In this document: one piece after another, positions 1-6,976 of the stretch
How the letters are laid out: every line of letters begins with the position of its first letter
Numbering within the stretch: position 1 is the stretch's first letter
NCBI GenBank assembly: GCA_964510375.1
Contig: CAZEBR010000036.1
Coordinates: 1-14,234 of the forward strand
Length of the DNA: 14,234 nt
Origin: CAYLJV01 sp964510375
GTDB taxonomy: Archaea; Hadarchaeota; Hadarchaeia; Hadarchaeales; JAGGTB01
Direction of reading: 5' to 3'
Position numbers and translations under genes: made by a program
The notes under the pieces: model-generated
Told to the model about the DNA's origin: nothing
The model's database searches: none
Seen by the model: the letters and a program-made list of their open reading frames with translations, nothing else

Positions 1-52
1 GAACGTCCGCTTGGCATGCGGAAGGTCGTGGGTTCAAATCCCACCCGGTCCA
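1..52 (+). tRNA. tRNA-Ala(GGC), 3' part only
   Basis: The anticodon stem (6-10 with 18-22) encloses the loop TTGGCAT, giving anticodon GGC at 13-15, which reads alanine GCC codons. A 5-nt variable loop follows, then a perfect T arm (28-32 with 40-44, loop TTCAAAT), the 3' acceptor strand CCGGTCC (45-51) and discriminator A52. T49 is tRNA position U70, so with G3 it would form the G3-U70 pair that marks alanine tRNAs. No CCA is encoded, as is common in archaea. The 5' half lies outside the window. Confidence 0.95.
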
Positions 53-142
53 CTCATACTCGTATGTTTAGGTGTTGTTTACGGCATTTCGTGTCGGATG
101 AAAAAATGATTTAACTTCCGTTTTGTAGATTTATTGAGGATA

Positions 143-916
143 CTAGACAGCTCTCTGTTCTGGAAAAACCTTATTGCAAAATTCTGGGAAATCTCGATCG
201 GGATATTTTTGAACTATGAATCTTATGATATGATTCAAAGTGTAGATAATCAGTGAGTCCTGTTCATAATCGGCCATCTGTCCGGTTTCGCCCTGGAGGT
301 ACAGGTCTTCCAAATCACCATCGACGATATCGATCCTGACTATAACATCTCGGAAGAATTCCTTTTTTAAGACCTTTTTTGACCTTTGAGGTTCGAATTG
401 GCCACCCAAAAATTTGGCCAGTTTTTTCATATCTTTATCTCTGTCCATATTCAGAAAATCAATTGCCTCTTTTCTGGGTTTAAGGTACTTTTCCTGAAGC
501 TTTCTTCGTTTTTCTCCCCCATTCAGAACAGTCCCAGATATATGCCTTCCAATAAAGTTTAACATCACATCTATCATGCCTGCCAAATCTTCGCCGGTGA
601 CATCAGTTACACGCTCCCCTGAAAACAGAAATCGAAGCATATCCTCTTCACCGTAGTTGCTGAATTCCTCTCCGTGGTAGTGATAAGAAACGTGAGTTCT
701 GACTTCCGGAAAAAACTCTTTCGTCAAAGCCCATTCTTCGTCAAGTTCAAGCTCATCCACCTTTCCATGTATCAAGTGAGAAACATTATCCAAATCCTCT
801 TGACCAAATTCTCGAAATAAGTCAGACCACTCCTTTCCAAACTTTTTCAGCTCCTCAGCGTGAGGTGAACGGGTGGATCTGACATTATCAATCTCGTTTA
901 TACTAATCAAATCCAT
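143..916 (-). CDS. Hypothetical acidic protein, 257 aa
   Basis: I do not recognise this family. The ATG start at 914-916 is well supported by GGGAGG eight bases upstream on the minus strand; the stop is TAG. The product is rich in Glu and Asp, has no signal peptide and no membrane segment, so it should be cytoplasmic. Visible landmarks are a His/Tyr patch (HVSYHYHGEEF near residue 75), a hydrophobic helix-like stretch around 113-128, and a basic middle (around 135-185) between acidic ends. There are no Cys pairs and no P-loop. It stands alone, divergent from the exporter operon, with TATA-like AT-rich stretches near 947-955 and 995-1003. The strong ribosome site and full-length open frame make it a real gene; the function is unknown. 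Confidence 0.85.
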   Translation of the reverse strand: MDLISINEIDNVRSTRSPHAEELKKFGKEWSDLFREFGQEDLDNVSHLIHGKVDELELDEEWALTKEFFPEVRTHVSYHYHGEEFSNYGEEDMLRFLFSGERVTDVTGEDLAGMIDVMLNFIGRHISGTVLNGGEKRRKLQEKYLKPRKEAIDFLNMDRDKDMKKLAKFLGGQFEPQRSKKVLKKEFFRDVIVRIDIVDGDLEDLYLQGETGQMADYEQDSLIIYTLNHIIRFIVQKYPDRDFPEFCNKVFPEQRAV

Positions 917-1135
917 TTGATGAGCCTCCCAATCCTCGCTCTGCGCGTGGGGTATTTATTCTCAAAGCGTTTAGAAATGTCGGTTCTTAAAAATTTTTTA
1001 TAACGGTTCAGTCGAGATAAAGCCATTGCTTCTGGTTAAGGGATTTTTAACTTCTTTCTCGTTGAGAATTTTATAGATGCAGTAAGTTTGAAAGTATCAG
1101 GCGACTATCAGAATATCGTATCAACATCCGATCGT

Positions 1136-1190
1136 AAGATAGTTTCGACGGAAACCTTTTTATAAGATAGTTCAATACGAAACTATCGTG
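1136..1190 (+). promoter_or_regulatory. Promoter of exporter operon with two MarR-type operator sites
   Basis: A TATA-like box TTTTTATAA (1157-1165) lies 34 bp before the ATG at 1199, placing the transcript start near 1187 and leaving almost no 5' leader. Two related inverted repeats flank the box: GATAGTTTC-gacg-GAAAC (1138-1155) and GATAGTTCA-atac-GAAACTATC (1166-1187). The same element recurs before the marR gene (3196-3217). Position over the box and start point fits repression. The sites are seen; binding by the MarR protein is inferred. Confidence 0.7.
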
Positions 1191-1198
1191 AAAAAATT

Positions 1199-2239
1199 AT
1201 GTCGGGAGAAAACGGTTCAGGATCCACAGATGATCAACTTTCGATTGATGCTAAAAACGTTAAGCTGACTTATAGCGATGGGACGGAAGCGGTCAGGGAT
1301 ATTTCTCTAAAAGTTCCGAGAGGAGAATTTTTCGGTTTCCTAGGTCCTAATGGGGCCGGAAAGACAACTTTTATAAAAATATTGGTAACGCTTCTTAAGC
1401 CCACCGAGGGAGATGTTCGAGTTAATGGGTTCGATTTAGACGGAGAATCCCAAGCTATCCGTGAAACAATTGGATATATGGATCAAGAGACCAGCGTTGA
1501 CGAGGAACTATCCGCCCGGGAAAATATACGTTTCGCTTGTGAAGCTTACGGCGTTCCTCGAGATAAGCGTGAGGATCGCATCGACGAATTACTCGAGCTC
1601 GTCGAACTTACGGAAGTGGAAGACAAAAAAGCTGGAGATTTTTCTGGGGGGATGAAGAAACGTCTCGATGTTGCGACTGCTCTTGTTCACGAGCCACCGC
1701 TGATATTTCTGGATGAACCTACAACTGGTCTTGACCCCAAATCGCGCGAAAAGCTGTGGGGTTACTTTGAACGAATCAATAGTCGAGGGCGTACGATTTT
1801 TCTTACCACTCAGTACCTTGAAGAAGCGGATCGTCTTTGTGATCGCATAGCGGTAATTCAGAAGGGAGAAGTAATAGCCACGGACTCGCCGGAGGGTCTT
1901 AAACAACGCGTCGGTGGGAACATACTTGAAATCAATCTGGAGGGTAATGGCGGGGTTAAGGAGAGGGCTGCGGACATTGTCCGTGAGGCCGATATTTTCG
2001 GTAATGAACTGAAGGTCGATATTACGGAGGAGGGAATTAATGTTGCTTCCAGTCAGGCTAGAGAGAGGGGAGCGGATCTTCTAGTGAAACTGCGGGACTC
2101 TGGGGTTACGGTCACCGGTTTCAATCTTCACGAGCCGACCCTCGATGACGTTTTTCTGACACTTACTGGGGAGCAAGCGGGTAACGAAACGGATAAATCC
2201 GAGTACAGACTGAATCTAGCGTCGGAGGTGGAAAATTGA
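1199..2239 (+). CDS. ABC exporter ATPase, DrrA-like
   Basis: This is the ATP-hydrolysing subunit of a drug or lipid-type ABC-2 exporter, acting at the cytoplasmic membrane face with the permease encoded next to it. Motifs in order: Walker A GPNGAGKTT (49-57), Q-loop Q96, signature FSGGM (148-152), Walker B LIFLDE (168-173) and D-loop GLD (177-179). The switch position reads TTQYLEEAD, with Gln in place of the usual His; this is typical of the DrrA (daunorubicin resistance) subfamily, so it is not a sign of decay. The C-terminal part (about 230-346), ending in the EPTLDDVFLTLTG pattern, is also usual for that subfamily. No ribosome site precedes the ATG and the predicted transcript start is near 1187, so translation is probably leaderless. 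The stop overlaps the start of the permease gene. The transported substrate cannot be read from the sequence. Confidence 0.95.
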   Translation: MSGENGSGSTDDQLSIDAKNVKLTYSDGTEAVRDISLKVPRGEFFGFLGPNGAGKTTFIKILVTLLKPTEGDVRVNGFDLDGESQAIRETIGYMDQETSVDEELSARENIRFACEAYGVPRDKREDRIDELLELVELTEVEDKKAGDFSGGMKKRLDVATALVHEPPLIFLDEPTTGLDPKSREKLWGYFERINSRGRTIFLTTQYLEEADRLCDRIAVIQKGEVIATDSPEGLKQRVGGNILEINLEGNGGVKERAADIVREADIFGNELKVDITEEGINVASSQARERGADLLVKLRDSGVTVTGFNLHEPTLDDVFLTLTGEQAGNETDKSEYRLNLASEVEN

Positions 2240-3126
2240 GTTCTAAAACTGAGCAAATGAGATCTGGGGGAAATGCTCAAGCGAGTATTCAGAGGTCGAA
2301 AAATTCATTCCTTGGTGATACGTGGGCCAACTGCAAACGATGGCTTTTGAAATTTGTCAAGACTCCTCCCTTGATAGTGATGAATCTTATTCAGCCGATT
2401 CTGTTCCTTTTTTTGTTCACGGAGGTTTTTGGCCAGATTGCGTCAGCCCCAATATCGGGGACTTTCGGATCTTTTAATTATGTTACCTATTTGTTACCGG
2501 CCATCGCCATCCAGGTGTCGATAATGACTTCCGAGGGTGCTGGGATGAACCTAGTGAAGGATATGGATGATTGGATTTTTGAGAAGGTTATGGTCTATCC
2601 TATGAACAAAACGGCCGTTTTTCTTGGGAAGACGATTTCTGAGATTTTCCGCATAGCAGTTCAGATCGGAATTATCTTGGGACTTGGTATACTCTTGGGT
2701 GCCGAAATAGCCACCGGATTCTTAGGTGTATTAGGGATCATTGGAATAGGAATACTGTTCTCGTTGCTGTTTATCTCGATAATCACCGCTGTAGCGATGA
2801 TTACGAAGGATCAGGAGACGATGATGTCGATCATGATGCCCATAATGTTTCCTTTGTTATTCCTCTCTAGTGCGTTTCTTCCTCTGAATTTACTCCCCAG
2901 TTGGATCCAAACGTTTGCTAGGTTTAATCCCGTAACCTACGGTGTGGACGCCGCCAGGTCTATTGTTTTTGGAAAGGACGTGATGACTGTTATCGATGTG
3001 ACGAACTTTACTGGAATGTGGAATACTCTCGTTCCCGCTATTTTGGTCATGTTATTTCTCTCCTTGATTTTCGGAGCGATTGCAGTTTTGACCATCAGAC
3101 GAGAGACAAGCTCCGACGTAGATTAA
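2236..3126 (+). CDS. ABC-2 type permease, DrrB-like
   Basis: This is the membrane subunit of the exporter whose ATPase is encoded just upstream. It starts with TTG at 2236, overlapping the ATPase stop by four bases (TTGA), with GGAGGT at 2224-2229 and 6-base spacing, so the two are translationally coupled. A soluble N-terminal stretch of about 40 residues is followed by about six hydrophobic segments (roughly 45-66, 80-96, 130-152, 158-185, 193-215 and 262-287). The pattern before the last segment, LPSWIQTFARFNPVTYGVDA, is characteristic of ABC-2 permeases. The length of 296 residues is normal for the family. The direction is probably export of a hydrophobic compound; the substrate is unknown. 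Confidence 0.93.
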   Translation: MSSKTEQMRSGGNAQASIQRSKNSFLGDTWANCKRWLLKFVKTPPLIVMNLIQPILFLFLFTEVFGQIASAPISGTFGSFNYVTYLLPAIAIQVSIMTSEGAGMNLVKDMDDWIFEKVMVYPMNKTAVFLGKTISEIFRIAVQIGIILGLGILLGAEIATGFLGVLGIIGIGILFSLLFISIITAVAMITKDQETMMSIMMPIMFPLLFLSSAFLPLNLLPSWIQTFARFNPVTYGVDAARSIVFGKDVMTVIDVTNFTGMWNTLVPAILVMLFLSLIFGAIAVLTIRRETSSDVD

Positions 3127-3173
3127 CACGAGTTTTGGGTGATAGCAGCTTGTTGGGTAAAAGTTCCGCAGCT

Positions 3174-3194
3174 TTTCTCATGAGAAATTTTTTT
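3174..3194 (+). terminator. Hairpin plus oligo-T after exporter operon
   Basis: The perfect 14-bp palindrome TTTCTCATGAGAAA (3174-3187) is followed by seven T (3188-3194), a terminator-like arrangement after the permease stop. The same T-run also lies where a TATA element for the next gene is expected, so one stretch may serve both uses. Confidence 0.4.
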
Positions 3195-3217
3195 AGATAG
3201 TTTATACCGAAACTAAT
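3186..3217 (+). promoter_or_regulatory. marR promoter with third operator copy
   Basis: GATAGTTTA-tacc-GAAACTAAT (3196-3217) matches the two inverted repeats at the exporter promoter, with the same 4-bp centre spacing. It sits directly behind an AT-rich TATA-like stretch (3186-3196) and ends 10 bp before the ATG at 3228. The location fits autorepression by MarR. The match is seen; the binding is inferred. Confidence 0.65.
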
Positions 3218-3227
3218 ACGGGTAAAT

Positions 3228-3653
3228 ATGGAAGGAAATGAGTCGATTTTTGATCTGTACCATAAGGTACACAAGGAGCTCATAAAAAACATCAAACGCA
3301 TAGCGGGACCGTACGAATTTAAACGGGGTGAGTTGCCCATTCTAGCTAAGCTAATAAAGAGAGGGGATGGTATCACTCAGAGAGAAATGCTGGACAATCT
3401 GCCAATTTCGAAATCCACGATGTCAAAAAATATTGATAATCTGGTTCAAAAAGGATATCTGAGGAAGGAGAAGGATCCAGAAGATAGGAGAGCTACCAGA
3501 ATTTATCTTACCGACAAGGGAAAAAGGGCAGAGGAAACGATTAGAGAAATAGACAGTAAAGTAGAAAAAATAATGCTAGAAGGTCTTAATGAAAGCGATA
3601 AGAGTAAATTGAAGGAATATCTTAAGACAATTTTGGAAAGTTTAGAAAAATAA
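3228..3653 (+). CDS. MarR family transcriptional regulator
   Basis: This 141-residue protein has the size and layout of MarR regulators: an N-terminal dimer helix, a winged helix-turn-helix (about 48-95) and C-terminal dimer helices. The recognition helix region is SKSTMSKNIDNLVQKGYL (61-78) and the wing carries the family hallmark DPEDRRATRIYLTDKG (83-98). It is probably a homodimeric repressor that releases DNA when a small molecule binds. It lies downstream of the DrrA/DrrB-like pair but has its own promoter region, and copies of one inverted repeat occur before both units. There is no clear ribosome site, and the start lies only about 15 bases after the predicted transcript start. The target operon is inferred from the shared sites; the ligand is unknown. 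Confidence 0.93.
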   Translation: MEGNESIFDLYHKVHKELIKNIKRIAGPYEFKRGELPILAKLIKRGDGITQREMLDNLPISKSTMSKNIDNLVQKGYLRKEKDPEDRRATRIYLTDKGKRAEETIREIDSKVEKIMLEGLNESDKSKLKEYLKTILESLEK

Positions 3654-3717
3654 ATTGACGGGATTAGTATTCTTACTGAGTTTAGACTCTACTTCTGTTT
3701 TGATCTTGAATAATGAT

Positions 3718-4470
3718 TTAAAGCCTTTCGGGAAGCGTTTTATTGTGAAATATCACTCCCAAAGCGAAGAAAATCGCGAGAAATAAGGCCAGAATCAATA
3801 AATTTTGAGATGGGGAAGGCCAGAAAACTCCTTCGCCTCCGAATGCCCATCTGGTTAGGTCCGTTAAATATGAGAGAGGGGAGATGTGAGAAATCACCTG
3901 TCCCCATTGGGGAAGTTCTTTGAGGGGTATGAATATGCCACTTATGAAGATAACCGGGAACTTCACGAGCGCCGAGAGCATCATGACGTCCGCTGGAGTG
4001 TCCGTAGGAAGTGCCGCCATTAGCACCCCTACTGCAGAAAAGCAGAAGCTTGCTAGAACGAGCCCCGATACGAAAACCAGCGGATGGACTATCGTAAGGT
4101 CGAGGAGTAAAATTGCAATTGAGAGGGGGACGGTAGTTATTGCTATTCCGATGGCGGCCGACGCCATCAAGTCCCCGAAGAGTATCCACGAGAGCCCGAT
4201 CGGCGAGGAAACCAATCGTTCCAGGGTTTTTGTTCTAGTTTCCCAAGGCGTGATCACCGGGCTGATCGAGGTCGAGGTAAACCAAATTGCCATACTGAAC
4301 AGACCGGTCCCTAGCATAAGCGGGGGCATATCCCTTCCGAGCCAGAAAGCGAGGAAAAAGAAGAAGGGAAGAAGTATCCCGAATATCACGACCGGACCTT
4401 TCACATAGTAGATGCGCAGATTCTTTTTGGCAACCGATAAGGATCTCTTAAACTGTGATATGTAGTTCAT
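3718..4470 (-). CDS. ABC-2 type permease, second exporter
   Basis: This is the membrane subunit of a second ABC exporter, last gene of the minus-strand unit regulator, ATPase, permease. The ATG at 4468-4470 follows GGGTGA about 6 bases upstream; that ribosome site is also the end of the ATPase gene. About six hydrophobic segments are visible (roughly 26-46, 50-70, 97-123, 129-155, 163-182 and 223-243). The stretch ISGIFIPLKELPQWGQVISH followed by SPLSYLTDLTRWAF is the usual ABC-2 signature before the last segment. At 250 residues it is of normal length for compact permeases. It shares little visible sequence with the permease at 2236, so the two exporters are not a recent duplication. The substrate is unknown. 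Confidence 0.92.
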   Translation of the reverse strand: MNYISQFKRSLSVAKKNLRIYYVKGPVVIFGILLPFFFFLAFWLGRDMPPLMLGTGLFSMAIWFTSTSISPVITPWETRTKTLERLVSSPIGLSWILFGDLMASAAIGIAITTVPLSIAILLLDLTIVHPLVFVSGLVLASFCFSAVGVLMAALPTDTPADVMMLSALVKFPVIFISGIFIPLKELPQWGQVISHISPLSYLTDLTRWAFGGEGVFWPSPSQNLLILALFLAIFFALGVIFHNKTLPERL

Positions 4471-4476
4471 TAATAG

Positions 4477-5384
4477 TCACCCACTTGTCAGCTCGACGAA
4501 TGCGTCCTCGAGNNNNNNNNNNTTTGTATAGAGAGGATTTTATGATTCTTTTCGCCCGCAAAATCTATTAAACTGTCAACGAGACCGACCGGATCACAGG
4601 TGTAAATCCTGAGTTTGTCCCCCTTCTTCTCCACCCTTTCGGTCTTGTCAAGTCCCTCCAGAACGGAAGGTTGCAAGTCGTCCTCAAATCCTATCTCGAC
4701 CGAACGGGTCTCTTGAATCGCGTCTTTTAGCTTCTCGGGAGTGTCAATCGCTGCGACTTTGCCGTGATTGATCACCGCCACTCTATCGCAGAGCTCGTTT
4801 GCCACCGGGATATTGTGGGTTGTCAGAAAGATTGTTTTGCCACTTTCGTTCAACTCCCTAATTCTTTTTTTGATCAGGCGCTTGCTCTGGACATCCAGGC
4901 CTGCAGTCGGTTCATCGAGGAATATTACCGGCGGATCGTGGATCATGGCCATGGCCAGAATTAGCCTTCTCTGCATTCCCTTGCTGTAGCCTTTGACTTT
5001 GCTATCCTTTCTCTCGGCTAAATCGAAAAGTTTCAGCAGCTCCTCCGCTCTTTCTTCTCGTTCTTCTTTTGGGACCCCATAGAGCTCCCCCATGAGCATC
5101 ATGTTCTGCCAGCCGTCCATCTCGATGTATGCATTTGAAACTTCCGGGGCTATACCCACCTCCTGTTTGGCCTCCGTCGGCTCCTCCTGCACGTTTTTTC
5201 CGTTGATCCAAGCCGTACCTGAGTCCGGTTTCAGGACGCCCGTTATCATCCGAACCGTTGTTGTTTTTCCGGCGCCGTTAGGTCCTAGAAAGCCAAAGAC
5301 TTCACCCTTCTTTACTTTGAACGAGACGCCGTCCACGGCCTGAATACCGTCGAACTTCTTGTAGAGGTCCTCGGCTTTTATCAA
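4477..5384 (-). CDS. ABC exporter ATPase, CcmA-like, interrupted by an N gap
   Basis: This ATPase partners the permease at 3718-4470. Motifs: Walker A GPNGAGKTT (34-42), Q-loop position occupied by Glu (GIAPE, 77-81), signature YSKGM (133-137), Walker B VIFLDE (153-158), D-loop GLD (162-164) and switch His190 (TTHN). Ten N at 4513-4522 interrupt the 3' end. Reading straight through gives an unlikely tail, but the bases after the gap also read LEDAFVELTSG and then TGA at 4477-4479, which is the normal family ending. I therefore place the stop at 4477; the N-run is a placeholder and the true gap is probably 2 bases modulo 3. The start is TTG at 5384, 11 bp after the regulator stop; the ribosome site is weak (GGAT), and translation may depend on the upstream gene. 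Confidence 0.9.
4513..4522. other. Assembly gap (ten N)
   Basis: Ten undetermined bases lie inside the 3' end of the ABC ATPase gene. The reading frames on each side are only compatible if the real gap length is 2 modulo 3; about 14 bases would restore a normal family C-terminus. Confidence 0.95.
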
Positions 5385-5395
5385 ATAATCCAGAA

Positions 5396-5743
5396 TTAAT
5401 CACCCTTACTTCCTAGTAAGTCGATTTCTATTTTTTCGCTGGAAAGCTTCCAGACCTTTTCGGGAGCACCTCGTCCTTCTTCCAAAAAGTCGGAGACTTC
5501 GATAATACCGGCGTCTCTAAGCTCGGAGAGGTGATAGTAAAGACCGGACTGCGCCAGTTCGTATCCCTTTTCCTCCAATCCCTCCCGTATTTCCTTCGTC
5601 TTCACAGTTCCCGATCCGATAATTTCTATGATATCCCAACGGGTGGGACAGTGAAGCGCCTTTGCCAAGCCTTGAAGTTTCTGGATTCTTATATCTACTC
5701 CCTTTCTCGATTTACCACCGTGTGGAGGTCCTTCGTCACACAT
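5396..5743 (-). CDS. ArsR-like winged-helix transcriptional regulator
   Basis: This is probably the regulator of the exporter genes that follow it on the minus strand. I chose ATG at 5743 because GGGAGG (5753-5758) stands 9 bases upstream; a TTG 19 codons further up has no such site. The 115-residue product has a short N-terminal tail (MCDEGPPHGGKSRKG) and then an ArsR-type winged helix: LAKALHCPTRWDIIEIIGSG (about 26-45), the recognition helix LAQSGLYYHLSELRDAGII (63-81), and a wing with EGRGAPEKVWKLS (88-100). Single Cys residues near 2 and 31 do not form an obvious metal site, so the signal may be something other than metal. It is divergent from the methyltransferase gene and a long inverted repeat lies between them. 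Confidence 0.88.
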   Translation of the reverse strand: MCDEGPPHGGKSRKGVDIRIQKLQGLAKALHCPTRWDIIEIIGSGTVKTKEIREGLEEKGYELAQSGLYYHLSELRDAGIIEVSDFLEEGRGAPEKVWKLSSEKIEIDLLGSKGD

Positions 5744-5820
5744 TACTGATGGCCTCCCTACCCGTTTTTGAGAAGCGTCTGTTGCAGTTTCTTTCAGCAA
5801 TAGATTCCGATTTCATTTTT

Positions 5821-5863
5821 TTGACCTTAATATTCTTGTTCATGACTGTAATATTATTGTCAA
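5821..5863. promoter_or_regulatory. 43-bp inverted repeat between regulator and methyltransferase
   Basis: The left arm TTGACCTTAATATT (5821-5834) matches the right arm AATATTATTGTCAA (5850-5863) as an inverted repeat at 12 of 14 positions, with a 15-bp centre that itself contains TCATGA. It lies in the divergent space between the ArsR-like gene and the methyltransferase gene. It is a good candidate operator for the dimeric regulator; binding is inferred only from position and symmetry. Confidence 0.45.
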
Positions 5864-5949
5864 TTCATAAAAATAGTTGGGGGCTTGGGACTTCTTCTGA
5901 CCTCGACAGAGCAATGAGTTATGTAGCTTAAGTTTACTATTAGTTTTTG

Positions 5950-6618
5950 ATGTGTCCTGATAACTATAATAAAATCAAAGAAACGGTAGATACTTTTGAT
6001 AAGTATTCCGATAGGTACGAGGATTGGTTTTCTGGAGAAGATGGAAAAATAATAAAAGAGACGGAGAAGCGGGCTGCGAGAATGCTAATTCCTGAAGGAA
6101 AAGGTTTGGAAATAGGGGCCGGAAGCGGGATTTTTTCGTCTGCGCTCGGAGTTAACTACGGACTTGATCCTGCGGAGGAGCTGTTACGGATGGCAAGTTC
6201 CCGGGGAATAAAGACGGCTTTGGGTGTTGCTGAATTACTTCCCTTCAAAAAGGAGTCATTTGACTTCGTTCTCTTCATGTTTACACTTTCGTTTTTGACA
6301 GATCCGTCGAAGGCTTTTCGCGAAGCTCGTGAAGTTTTAAAACCGGGTGGAAAGCTTATAGTCTGCTTTATCCCGGCGGAAAGTCCTTGGGGAAAGTCCT
6401 ATCGCGAAAAAAAGACTAATGGTCACGATTTTTACAGACATGCCAGATTTCACAGCCCCGAGAGAGTAGAGAAGTTTCTCGATGAGACAGGATTAAAAAA
6501 GATGAGGTCGGTGTCCACCCTTTTTCAGAAGCCAGATTCCGTGGAAGAAGTAGAAGATCCCATCGAAGGAACTTATGAGTCTGCTGGTCTCTGTTGCTTT
6601 GAGGCAAAAAAGAGTTAA
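5950..6618 (+). CDS. Class I SAM-dependent methyltransferase
   Basis: The product transfers a methyl group from S-adenosylmethionine to an unknown acceptor in the cytoplasm. Motif I is GLEIGAGSGIF (about 52-62), motif II lies near YGLDPAEELLRMA (about 70-82), the motif LLPFKKESFDFVLFMFTLSF (about 95-114) matches the Methyltransf_11/UbiE-like fold, and LKPGGKLIV (about 129-137) is the usual post-motif. The C-terminal part (WGKSYREKKTNGHDFYRHAR, then HSPERVEKFLDETGL) is probably the substrate lid. The ATG at 5950 directly follows a possible TTG; neither has a ribosome site. The gene is divergent from the ArsR-like regulator, so the two may share control. Its stop shares bases with the convergent gene's stop (TTAA at 6615-6618). 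Confidence 0.9.
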   Translation: MCPDNYNKIKETVDTFDKYSDRYEDWFSGEDGKIIKETEKRAARMLIPEGKGLEIGAGSGIFSSALGVNYGLDPAEELLRMASSRGIKTALGVAELLPFKKESFDFVLFMFTLSFLTDPSKAFREAREVLKPGGKLIVCFIPAESPWGKSYREKKTNGHDFYRHARFHSPERVEKFLDETGLKKMRSVSTLFQKPDSVEEVEDPIEGTYESAGLCCFEAKKS

Positions 6619-6911
6619 CCAATTTCAATTTCCGAAAGAATTTCGAGCGATTGTCCGTACTTATTTTTGGCTTCGCCGGAGCCTTGTCCCACGATCCATC
6701 CCCTTTCCCCTTTCCTGGGCTCTCTGCTCGCAATACTGAGGTCAGGATGAACGGTCGCGCCGTTCTTTTTGGCCTTTTCGCTTTCGGACACTCGAATCTC
6801 CACAATTTTTGTTTTTTTATTCGTATCTTTGTTTTTCATTTCGGCCAAGAACTCGGCGTCTTTTTTTCTCTTGTATATTCTTGGACCTTTCTTTCCCTCA
6901 AACATTTCCAA
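6615..6911 (-). CDS. Hypothetical basic protein, 98 aa
   Basis: I do not recognise the family. The product is Lys-rich with a charged N-terminal half (GKKGPRIYKRKKDAEFLAEM) and a more regular C-terminal half containing KIVEIRVSESEKAKKNG and the Gly-rich turn GERGWIVGQGSGEAKNKYG. No membrane segment, Cys pair or known motif is visible. The start is TTG at 6911 or ATG at 6905, with GGTG upstream; a good TATA-like box AAATATAAATA lies on the minus strand at 6964-6974. It converges on the methyltransferase gene, overlapping its stop by four bases. The frame, promoter and ribosome signals favour a real gene over overlapping frames here, but the evidence is moderate. Confidence 0.65.
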   Translation of the reverse strand: MEMFEGKKGPRIYKRKKDAEFLAEMKNKDTNKKTKIVEIRVSESEKAKKNGATVHPDLSIASREPRKGERGWIVGQGSGEAKNKYGQSLEILSEIEIG

Positions 6912-6963
6912 GAAATTTACACCAACTTTGTTTCGATTTGAAGCTTTAAGTAATGGTTAGTGG

Positions 6964-6974
6964 TATTTATATTT
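6964..6974 (-). promoter_or_regulatory. TATA-like box for the 98-aa gene
   Basis: Read on the minus strand this is AAATATAAATA, 53 bp before the TTG start at 6911. A transcript start about 25 bp downstream (near 6945) would leave a leader of about 35 bases that contains the GGTG ribosome site. Confidence 0.45.
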
Positions 6975-6976
6975 CA

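Noticed and set aside
1801..1830. Loss of the switch histidine (Gln instead) in the first ABC ATPase as a sign of inactivation
   Set aside because: Gln at this site in the TTQYLEEAD context is normal for the DrrA subfamily.
6416..6805. 129-codon minus-strand frame overlapping methyltransferase and the 98-aa gene
   Set aside because: It overlaps the methyltransferase C-terminus and its product looks random, while the alternative minus frame (6615-6911) has promoter and start signals.
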